NCBI GenBank assembly: GCA_020847435.1
Contig: JADLBX010000039.1
Coordinates: 1 to 37,836, forward strand
Length of the DNA: 37,836 nt
Source: Anaerolineales bacterium
GTDB taxonomy: Bacteria; Chloroflexota; Anaerolineae; Anaerolineales; Villigracilaceae
Reading direction: 5' to 3'
The first letter of the stretch is position 1; every line of letters begins with the position of its first letter. Position numbers and translations under genes: made by a program. The notes beneath the pieces were generated by a model. The model was not told the DNA's origin and ran no database searches. It worked only from the letters and a program-made list of their open reading frames with translations. Of this stretch, positions 5,960-12,999 are shown one piece after another.

Positions 5960-7655
5960 CGAACAGAAAGTTTTTTTGCAGGCGTTTCGAGAATTGGAGG
6001 TGTTGTTCGAGACTTTACTGGTTGATGACGCTCAACTCCAACCGTTGAAGAGCATTCTTTCGGGCATCCTGAAGAATGCCAAGAATCTGGCGTTGTACGA
6101 TTCGGTGACCCATGCCCTCAACGCGCGCGCGGAACGCTGGCTCATCCCTGTGGAACGCAAGGGGATGGCAAAAGCGGACATCTACGATATGCGGCAGGCG
6201 AACAAGGTCTACGGCGCGGCGGCGGTGGATCTGGAACTCCACAAATTGGCGTTCCAATTCATGACCATCTTTACCGCAGACAAAGGCGATTTCGTCCGCA
6301 GGTCGCCGGGCAGCGACGAGTTTCGAATCGTTTCCACGACGAAGACTCCCTCGGAGATCAAGCGTCTGTTGTTGAAGTTGTATGCCACGCAAGAACGCGA
6401 CTCGCTCCTCACTTGGGATTTCGGCGTGGGCATGACGGAAACCGAAGCGGAAAACCAACTCCAAAAACAGCGCCGGACATTCAGGCCCATCGTCATCCGC
6501 CAGACGATACTGGAAAGCCACACGGAGATCCCCGAACGGATGGAGGAAAACAACCTCCATCAAAGTTGGCATGAGTTTAATATGCCTTATGAAAGGCTTA
6601 TAGATAAAATCCACGCATTGAAGTTGCCGGTCAATGTGGAACGACAAGTGATCGAGCAGGTGCGGGTGACGCAGAGCGTTGTGGAAGGGATCGTCACCCG
6701 GGAACCGTTGACCGCCACGCTCAACGGTTTAGGCGCCAGATGGTATCTCGAAGAGAAGACCGTTCAATGCCTGGCTCTGACGGACATGCTCAACATGCAC
6801 GAAGGGAATGCCCGTTACGGAAGCGCCGCGATAGACCAGGACCTGAAGCGCTTCTCGAACATGCTGGTCAAGCATTTTCCGAAAGATGCAGGTTTTCTCT
6901 TATTCCGTTCGGAACGCGCCGGCGACGAGTTCAAGATCACTTCAACGATTGACGATCCGACGCAGTTGGAGCACAGGCTCCGCACGGCTTGGAACACCGA
7001 CAGGAACTGCGGATTGCTGGCATGGAATTATGGCGTCGGCAGGAACGTTGGCGAAGCCCATGTTGACCTTTACAGGAACCGTTTGAAGGAAACCGAAACC
7101 ATGAACTTGGCAGCCCCGGACGGCAAAGCAACCTTTATCATCGTCAGGCCCGATAGCGACGATTACCCAAAGATCTTCAAACTTTCGGAAGATACCGCCC
7201 GCCTGATCAATGGGGCGCCGATCATGGACTTGCACTTGACCATTCAGGCGATTCGCCAGGTGGAGGATTTCTCCGCGCTAAGGGAACGCCTCGCGGACTA
7301 TGCCAAGACCCTGCCGCCGATCGAAATCAAAGTCGGGGGGATTGCGCGCATGAACGTTCACAACCAGCAGGGACGGTTGTGGCTGTTGGCGGAGAGGAGC
7401 GCGGCGCTGGAGAAAATCTATAACGATCTGGCTCAGATCGCCCGTGAGTTGGGATGCGATCCCTATCCTTATAAATCCAACGACTGGCTGCCGCATATCA
7501 AGATCGTTGACTTGCCGGAAAACCTGTCGCCGCAGATCAAAGATCCCACCTTTGGCAGCGGCAAAGGCATCGCCTTCACTGTGAGAAGTTTTGAATGGAC
7601 GGTGCAAAAAGGGCTGGAACGCTGGGACCTGCTGGATCAATTCCCCTTTTCGTAG
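5952..7655 (+). CDS. Tandem GGDEF-like domains fused to a 2H phosphoesterase domain
   Basis: 567 residues. Domain 1 (about 46-175): LALYDSVTHALNARA matches the D-x-LT-x-L-x-NRR opening of GGDEF domains. ADIYDMRQANKVYG (75-88) aligns with LDIDxFKxINDxYG and keeps the metal-binding Asp (D76). The signature is GSDEF (120-124), followed by TWDFGVG in place of the SIGIA strand. Domain 2 (about 245-378) repeats this: EPLTATLNGLGAR, TDMLNMHEGNARYG (D278), AGDEF (323-327), AWNYGVG. The C-terminus (about 420-567) matches the LigT/2'-5' RNA ligase-like 2H fold: HLT at 428-430, GRLWLL, and HIK at 515-517, where the second motif normally reads HxT/S. Canonical GGDEF domains act as dimers, so the tandem could form an intramolecular pair. 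Making and cleaving a nucleotide signal in one chain is my inference. No membrane segment is seen. Confidence 0.8.
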   Translation: MDNEQKVFLQAFRELEVLFETLLVDDAQLQPLKSILSGILKNAKNLALYDSVTHALNARAERWLIPVERKGMAKADIYDMRQANKVYGAAAVDLELHKLAFQFMTIFTADKGDFVRRSPGSDEFRIVSTTKTPSEIKRLLLKLYATQERDSLLTWDFGVGMTETEAENQLQKQRRTFRPIVIRQTILESHTEIPERMEENNLHQSWHEFNMPYERLIDKIHALKLPVNVERQVIEQVRVTQSVVEGIVTREPLTATLNGLGARWYLEEKTVQCLALTDMLNMHEGNARYGSAAIDQDLKRFSNMLVKHFPKDAGFLLFRSERAGDEFKITSTIDDPTQLEHRLRTAWNTDRNCGLLAWNYGVGRNVGEAHVDLYRNRLKETETMNLAAPDGKATFIIVRPDSDDYPKIFKLSEDTARLINGAPIMDLHLTIQAIRQVEDFSALRERLADYAKTLPPIEIKVGGIARMNVHNQQGRLWLLAERSAALEKIYNDLAQIARELGCDPYPYKSNDWLPHIKIVDLPENLSPQIKDPTFGSGKGIAFTVRSFEWTVQKGLERWDLLDQFPFS

Positions 7656-7695
7656 CGAGCGAACATTTTCGACCCTCTCCAAAGATAGCGTAAAC

Positions 7696-7931
7696 GGGGA
7701 ATGTCCACTCTGGTGTGTACAGCCACAGCGCGCGCAGAGAACCCGGGTTTTTTGTTTTTTCGACTCTCCCGTTTCTGGCGGGATAATTGAAGACGCAGAA
7801 GAATTTTAGCCACGGATTCCACTGATTTTCACCGATTTATTAAGAATCCGTGCGAATTCGTGAAATCCGTGGCAGAGGTTTTAGAAATTTCCGTCAAAGA
7901 CGAATGAGCTTTTTTCAATTGGACACTCCCC
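7696..7931. mobile_element. Possible degenerate MITE-like element between cassette and diguanylate cyclase
   Basis: The 292-bp gap after the 2H gene holds no gene. Near-matching terminal arms ggggaatgtcca (7696-7707) and tggacactcccc (7920-7931) match at 11 of 12 positions in inverted orientation. taaa occurs 1 base outside both ends and could be a target duplication. A second repeat (7809-7873) lies inside. A self-complementary acccgggt followed by T-runs (7741-7760) may also stop transcription. No transposase is present, so this is a low-confidence call. Confidence 0.35.
7809..7873. repeat. ccacggatt-type inverted repeat
   Basis: Arms gccacggatt and aatccgtggc (10 bp, extendable to 14 with one mismatch) flank an A/T-rich centre. 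Related copies are at 26961-27028 and, more loosely, 37737-37832. Confidence 0.7.
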
Positions 7932-7947
7932 ATAAAAGATTTTCACC

Positions 7948-8919
7948 ATGGCAACCATCTTAATCGCCGGCTCCAATTCCTCCGATCGCAGGGCGTACAT
8001 TACCTTACTCGGAAATTTCGGCTATCGCCTGCTCGAAGCGGACGACGGCGTCCAAGCGCTCGAACTCGCGCGCCGGGAACTGCCCGATCTGATCGTCACG
8101 GAAATCCTCATGCCCAACATGGACGGGTTTACGCTCGTGCGCCGCCTGCGCGCGGAGCCTCTGCTGATGGGCACGCCGGTGATTTTTCACACCTCGAATT
8201 ACGACGAAACGGAAATCCACCGGCTGGCGCGCGCCAGCGGCGTGACCCAGATTCTACGTAACCCCGCCGAACCGCAAGCCATCTTGCGGGCGGTGAACGA
8301 AGCGCTCAAAAACCCTACGATCCCGGCGCGCCTGCCTCAAACCGGGCAACTGCAACGCGAACATCTTCAATTGCTGGCGAACAAACTCTACGAAAAAGTA
8401 TCGGAACTCGAAGATGTCAACGAACGCCTGCGTAACTTGTCGGTGGTGGATGGTCTCACGGGGCTGAACAACCGCCGCGGCTTCATGGTCCTTGCCACCA
8501 GCCTGCTAAAGTTTGCGCGGCGGGCGGGCTATTCCGCCTCCTTGATCTACATTGACCTCGACAGCCTGAAACAAATCAACGACGCCTTTGGTCACGCGGG
8601 CGGAGACGCCGCCCTGACAGGTTTTGCCCGCATCCTCACCGCCACCTTTCGCGAATCGGATATCGTTGGACGGTTGGGAGGCGACGAATTCGTCGCGCTG
8701 ATCGTAGACGCGACCGACAACGATCTTGCCGGTATGCAGGCGCACCTGCAAAAAAACGCGGACGATTACAACCGCCGGGTCGCGCCCGAACACGCCTTAT
8801 CCTTCAGCATGGGAAGTATTCGCCTGAACGCGGATTCAAAGATTTCGATGGAGGAATTTCTGTCGCAGGCAGACGAGGCGATGTACAAACACAAACAAAG
8901 CCGGAAACGCGCGCAGTAG
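7948..8919 (+). CDS. Diguanylate cyclase with an N-terminal degenerate receiver domain
   Basis: 323 residues. Residues 1-120 have the response-regulator fold, but its chemistry is lost. The acidic pair after strand 1 is replaced (ILIAGSNSSD instead of VDDD), the phospho-acceptor position reads E52 (IVTEILMPNMDG), and the usual K of the KP motif is N105. A helical linker (136-165) leads to a canonical GGDEF domain: DGLTGLNNRRGF, IDLDSLKQINDAFGH with metal Asp D203, GGDEF at 244-248, and an inhibitory I-site RESD (235-238) five residues before it. It should make cyclic di-GMP from two GTP with product feedback, while the receiver probably senses or dimerises without phosphorylation. The ribosome site is weak. 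It lies 292 bp after the tandem GGDEF-2H gene, and a functional link is only suggested by proximity. Confidence 0.9.
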   Translation: MATILIAGSNSSDRRAYITLLGNFGYRLLEADDGVQALELARRELPDLIVTEILMPNMDGFTLVRRLRAEPLLMGTPVIFHTSNYDETEIHRLARASGVTQILRNPAEPQAILRAVNEALKNPTIPARLPQTGQLQREHLQLLANKLYEKVSELEDVNERLRNLSVVDGLTGLNNRRGFMVLATSLLKFARRAGYSASLIYIDLDSLKQINDAFGHAGGDAALTGFARILTATFRESDIVGRLGGDEFVALIVDATDNDLAGMQAHLQKNADDYNRRVAPEHALSFSMGSIRLNADSKISMEEFLSQADEAMYKHKQSRKRAQ

Positions 8920-8942
8920 GGGCGGGGTCACCCCGCCCCTAC
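8916..8942. repeat. GC-rich palindrome containing the cyclase stop codon
   Basis: Arms gtaggggcggggt and accccgcccctac (13 bp) flank one c. The TAG stop at 8917-8919 is part of the left arm, so the repeat supplies the end of the gene. It sits between convergent genes and could act as a transcription barrier, but no T-run follows. Confidence 0.8.
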
Positions 8943-8952
8943 AACAAGATTG

Positions 8953-10914
8953 TTATTTCTTCTCCGTCTTGGTCGTCATGCTCTTGCGAATGTCAGAACG
9001 GAGTTGTTCCGCCTCCTCCGAGCGTTTGCCTTGCGCCTCGTTTGAGAGCGCGCCAAAGCGGTCGGAGAGCAGCATGGCGAGCAACGCTTCCATGATGTTG
9101 CCGGAGCCGCTTTCTTTATCTGCGCCAACTACGACGCGTGGGACGACATCCACCTTCGATTGTTGAATCGCCTCGGCGAAACGGTTGAGCACCGTCTGCG
9201 TCACCTGGAATTGCGGACCGCCGTAGGCGCGGACTTGTTCCTCGGTAGCTAACGCTTGCGCGATACCGATGCGCGCGACCTTTTCCGCTTCCGCTTCAGC
9301 GAGCGCGCGGATCTGCGCGGCTTGCTGGATGGATTTCTGATAGTCGGCTTTACCCTGATTGGATTGAATCTCGATGTTAAGTTCAGCCTGCGTCATGTTC
9401 GTTTGCATTTCGGCGCGGGCTTCGGCTTCGCGGAGTTCGCGCTCCTTCACCGCGGCTTTTTCCTGTCGGTCATAGGTTTCGATCTGTTCCGCCGCGATCT
9501 GGCGCGAACGCAACTGCGTGAGGATGGTCTCGATCTGTGTGTCGTTCTCCGGCGAGGACGGCGTGCCGATCAACACTTCTTCAAGTTCAAGGTTGTAGTG
9601 CCTGAACTTTTCCTTCATCTCTTCGCTGGCAATGCGTTGAATGTCACTGCGTTCCTGTAACAGTTGGATGAGTGTGCGCGTCTGACCGATGTTCTTGAAG
9701 TACGCCGCCACCATCGGGTCGAGCGTCTGCTCGACGAGACGCTTGATGTCGCCGAATCTCTGCACGACCAGCGGGGCTTTTTGGTAATCAATGTGGACAA
9801 CCACCGAAAGCGGTAAAGACGGTTCGAACGCGTCTTTGGTAATGAGCGAGACCTCGCTCAAGTTCTCGTCGAACTTGTGCGCCCCGGTCTGGTTGCGGAT
9901 CCATTTGAGGATGAAGTTGGTGGTCGGCACCGGAACCACTTTTCCCGCGTAGGTGTTGAACGCGTACTTGCCGGGGAGCAAAGCCTCTTCCCACACGCCG
10001 CGTTGACCGCGCGCCACCAACTCGCCGTGACGATATTCCTTGCCGGAAAGGTCTTCGCCTGCCGCGCCGGTGTATGAAACGACCACGCCGACATTGCCCA
10101 CCTCGATGATCGTCTTTTGGATCACTTCGATGGTGGCGAACAAGCGGTTGACGTAGTACGTGCCTTCGACCAGCACTTGAAGTTGACGCCCGCGGAACCC
10201 GCCCGCTCTCAGGAATTTATCGGGGTCCTGGAATTTGTTGTGATAGGTTTCGTCGTTCTTCGGGTCGTCGCCGGTGACCGGGGCAATGATCTCGCCCTGT
10301 GCCAGCGAAGGACCGTCGTGGACGGTGACGATGCCGATCTTGTCGTCGGTGTCTTTGATGATGACCGGCACGAACCCGCCTCGCTCCGCGATGACGTTTG
10401 CCATCCCCTGAATGACCGACATCTCCTCGCGGCTCAGCGGCATCGAATAGGCGCGTTCGTCCGTCAGCACGATGAACTGCACGAGGTTGATGGCATACGT
10501 CCCTTCGCGTAAGACGCGGCGCTGAGGTCCGCGTTGTCCGCCGTTCTTGAAGAAGCCTTCCACGTCCTGAAAATCGAAAGCGACGTCGTTTGCGGCGAGC
10601 GCTTGCGTCGGCTCGAGCAATTTGCCGTCGCGCGCGAAGATGTAGCCCATCTTGCCTTGCGGGATGGTCACCAACGGGACCAGCCGCACCACGTATTGGA
10701 TCGGCATCAGGTAATGCAGACCGCCGCGCAAGACCTTCGGCTGAAAACCCGCCTCGCCGTTGAGCGCGATGAACCCGCTCTTCACCGAGCCTTTAAAGCC
10801 GAACCGTTTTTCGACAATGCCGATGCGGGTGTTTGGGATGAACCGAATCCCCGAGAGCAGGATGAGCAAAACGATCCCTGCCAGAACCAAACCGATCAGT
10901 AGCACAATCTCCAT
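8953..10914 (-). CDS. SPFH/Band 7 (flotillin-like) membrane protein
   Basis: 653 residues. It begins with one N-terminal membrane helix (about 3-24, LLIGLVLAGIVLLILL). A long SPFH-type region follows (RIGIVEKRFG; later segments such as AHKFDENLSEVSLITKDAFEPSLPLSVVVHI), then a long charged coiled-coil (about 470-580, rich in Ala/Glu/Gln) and a C-terminal tail ending KTEKK. SPFH proteins assemble large rings or microdomains at the membrane and organise partner proteins. This one is long and may contain two SPFH-like segments, judging from the repeated GTYxxN and LVPLVT-type strands (GTYAINLVQF, GTYYVNRLF). The start is set by a strong aaaggaggt just upstream of the ATG at 10914. The adjacent ion channel gene on the same strand ends 121 bp upstream, so a shared transcript is possible. 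Confidence 0.85.
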   Translation of the reverse strand: MEIVLLIGLVLAGIVLLILLSGIRFIPNTRIGIVEKRFGFKGSVKSGFIALNGEAGFQPKVLRGGLHYLMPIQYVVRLVPLVTIPQGKMGYIFARDGKLLEPTQALAANDVAFDFQDVEGFFKNGGQRGPQRRVLREGTYAINLVQFIVLTDERAYSMPLSREEMSVIQGMANVIAERGGFVPVIIKDTDDKIGIVTVHDGPSLAQGEIIAPVTGDDPKNDETYHNKFQDPDKFLRAGGFRGRQLQVLVEGTYYVNRLFATIEVIQKTIIEVGNVGVVVSYTGAAGEDLSGKEYRHGELVARGQRGVWEEALLPGKYAFNTYAGKVVPVPTTNFILKWIRNQTGAHKFDENLSEVSLITKDAFEPSLPLSVVVHIDYQKAPLVVQRFGDIKRLVEQTLDPMVAAYFKNIGQTRTLIQLLQERSDIQRIASEEMKEKFRHYNLELEEVLIGTPSSPENDTQIETILTQLRSRQIAAEQIETYDRQEKAAVKERELREAEARAEMQTNMTQAELNIEIQSNQGKADYQKSIQQAAQIRALAEAEAEKVARIGIAQALATEEQVRAYGGPQFQVTQTVLNRFAEAIQQSKVDVVPRVVVGADKESGSGNIMEALLAMLLSDRFGALSNEAQGKRSEEAEQLRSDIRKSMTTKTEKK

Positions 10915-11035
10915 TTTGACCTCCTTTGGTCATAACAGTTTACGATTGTATTGTTGTTTTGTTTCTCAAAGAATGACCGTTTGGCGCGTTCTAATACGGA
11001 TTAGACAAATCCCATCTCGCAGTGCGACGCGCTCT

Positions 11036-12937
11036 TTAACCCTCTGCGATGACGATCGCCTTATCGCTGGAGGTAAAGACAACCGCTTCAGACTTACGGG
11101 GATTCGTATGCACGCCGTATGATTTCGCCGCCTCTTTCGCTTCGCTCGCGATGCGGTAGCCGATCGCCGTTTCCCCGCGCCTTCGCGCCGCCTCGACCAC
11201 CGTATAAAAGTTGACCGGTTCGCCAAGCGACACGTAATCGCTCATCGGTTTAAGATAAATCTCCGCGCCTTCGGGGTCGAAGATGTCGGTGAACACGCCG
11301 AAGAGTTCCGAATTTTCCGACAACTGAGCCATCATCAAACTGACGAGGTGTTCGCTGACGATGAAATCGTCCACCTGAGTGGCTTCGGCGAGTTCGCGGT
11401 TCCGCAGGTCGAGCATTTCGCTGACGATGGAGAACGGCGTTTCGTCTTTCTCCGCCATGTCGCGCAAATGCAACAGCGTGACGAGCGTCTTCGCGTCCGC
11501 TTCTTGCGGTTCGAGCGTGCTGTATGCCAGCACGATGACGTGGTCGTAATCCTGCACGTTGAGTTTGTTGAGCAGGTCGCGGTCGGTGGTTTCGCCTTCC
11601 ATCACAACCAGTCTCTGGTTCTTCAATTTTCCGCCTTGCGCGCGGACTTGTTTTTCGATATTGTAAATATCGGCGACCACCGTCACTTGCGAGCCTTTGG
11701 GCACGTAGTTATCGAGTTCACGCACGATGGTCACGCCGCTGCGGTTCCAGCCGAGGATGAGACATCGTTCAGGCTTGGGTTTGGCGGGTTTTCCGTTGGG
11801 GTGGATGTGCGACTCGCCCAGCCGAATCAGGCTGACGTCCGCGAGACGAATCGTGTCGTCGTCAGCCGAGATGGCGAATATCTGGTCGTCCGTTTCAATA
11901 CGCGAATCCATCGGCGGGTTGAGGCGGATTTTTCCGTCTGGTTTGCGGATGCCCATCACGCACGAATCTTCGTAGGCGAGCAGCGCCTCGCCGAAAGTTT
12001 TGCCGGTTAGCCCGGGTTCGTGCTTGAAATAAATTTCGTCGCCGCCGAAGTCCATCAACTCGGTGTAGACCACCGAGAGCCCGGATTGGCGCGAGGTCTG
12101 CGCCACGACGCGCGCGATCAGGTCGCCGGTGAGGACGCTTTGCACGTTGTCTTTTTCGCCGACGAGTTTCAACACGTCCATGTTTTTGGCGTGGCGGATC
12201 TGCGTGATGATGTGATACGGTTCGGCGCGGCGGTTGGGGTTGTTGGTGATCGCCAGCGCGGTTTTGATCACGTCGGTATCGGGGTCTTCGTTTTCGGGCG
12301 GCAGGATGATGATGGCTTTCGCTTCATGCGGGCTGGCGATTTCGAGATCGTTCGGGTCAATCGGACTCCCACTGCGGCAAATGATGCGCGTCTTGCCGCG
12401 GACCTCAACGCGCTCGCGGATTTCATCCTCCATCTCCACTTTATCTTTGTCCGCCAGCACAACGATGCGCGCGTTGGGTTGGTTTTCGTTGGCGGTCATC
12501 AATTCGTTTAACACGGTGAAGACTTGCGCCGACCAACCCAGCACCAGCGTGTGATTCGATTCAAGGACTTGCGAGCGTCCTTTGCGGAGCCTGTCCATCT
12601 GGCTTTCGATGGCGTTGTTCAACACGCCGATCAACGCGCTGACGATGAAGATGCCGCCCAACGTGACGAACAGCATGACGATGCGGAAGCCAATGCCTGT
12701 GTCCCCGCCCATTGTTCCAGAGTCGAGCGTGCGCATCAGGCTTTCCCACGCGGCTTCGCCGAACGGGATGCGTCCCGTTTGACCCTCCTGTACAAACCCT
12801 GCAATCGAGATGATCGCGCCCGCGACGAAGACGACAGCCAGCGACAAGACAAATAACATACCGATCATCGCCGGCGTGCCGCGCGACATTTGATTATCGA
12901 ACCAATATTTGAATTTTTGACGGAATGAGGGTTTCAT
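11036..12937 (-). CDS. CASTOR/POLLUX-type ion channel protein with two TrkA-N/RCK-like domains
   Basis: 633 residues. TM1 (about 22-48), a pore loop (about 58-80, LDSGTMGGDTG) and TM2 (82-108) form a two-TM pore. Two RCK-like NAD-binding units follow: HTLVLGWSAQVFTVLNEL near 129 and RCLILGWNRSGVTIVREL near 383. This is the arrangement of the CASTOR/POLLUX channels. It probably conducts cations and is gated by cytoplasmic ligands. The frame is open much further upstream, but that part overlaps the glycosyltransferase gene in another frame. I take the ATG at 12937 because it precedes TM1, has a gggag ribosome site, and lies just after a near-ideal sigma70 promoter. Bacterial members are little studied, so ion specificity is not assigned. 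Confidence 0.87.
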   Translation of the reverse strand: MKPSFRQKFKYWFDNQMSRGTPAMIGMLFVLSLAVVFVAGAIISIAGFVQEGQTGRIPFGEAAWESLMRTLDSGTMGGDTGIGFRIVMLFVTLGGIFIVSALIGVLNNAIESQMDRLRKGRSQVLESNHTLVLGWSAQVFTVLNELMTANENQPNARIVVLADKDKVEMEDEIRERVEVRGKTRIICRSGSPIDPNDLEIASPHEAKAIIILPPENEDPDTDVIKTALAITNNPNRRAEPYHIITQIRHAKNMDVLKLVGEKDNVQSVLTGDLIARVVAQTSRQSGLSVVYTELMDFGGDEIYFKHEPGLTGKTFGEALLAYEDSCVMGIRKPDGKIRLNPPMDSRIETDDQIFAISADDDTIRLADVSLIRLGESHIHPNGKPAKPKPERCLILGWNRSGVTIVRELDNYVPKGSQVTVVADIYNIEKQVRAQGGKLKNQRLVVMEGETTDRDLLNKLNVQDYDHVIVLAYSTLEPQEADAKTLVTLLHLRDMAEKDETPFSIVSEMLDLRNRELAEATQVDDFIVSEHLVSLMMAQLSENSELFGVFTDIFDPEGAEIYLKPMSDYVSLGEPVNFYTVVEAARRRGETAIGYRIASEAKEAAKSYGVHTNPRKSEAVVFTSSDKAIVIAEG

Positions 12938-12964
12938 GTAGGCTCCCGATACTAAGATGGCGAA

Positions 12965-12993
12965 ATTATAGAGTCTTTCGCAGAACTTGCCAA
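12965..12993 (-). promoter_or_regulatory. Sigma70-type promoter of the ion channel gene
   Basis: On the minus strand TTGGCA (12993-12988) and TATAAT (12970-12965) are separated by exactly 17 bases. Transcription would begin near 12958, about 20 bases before the ATG at 12937. It lies right after the stop of the upstream glycosyltransferase gene. Confidence 0.8.
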
Positions 12994-12999
12994 CGGGAC

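Noticed and set aside
3252..7655. Cassette as a CRISPR type III (Cas10) relative
   Set aside because: The palm fold is related and the tandem GGDEF layout is reminiscent, but there is no GGDD motif, HD domain, Cas protein or CRISPR array in the window.
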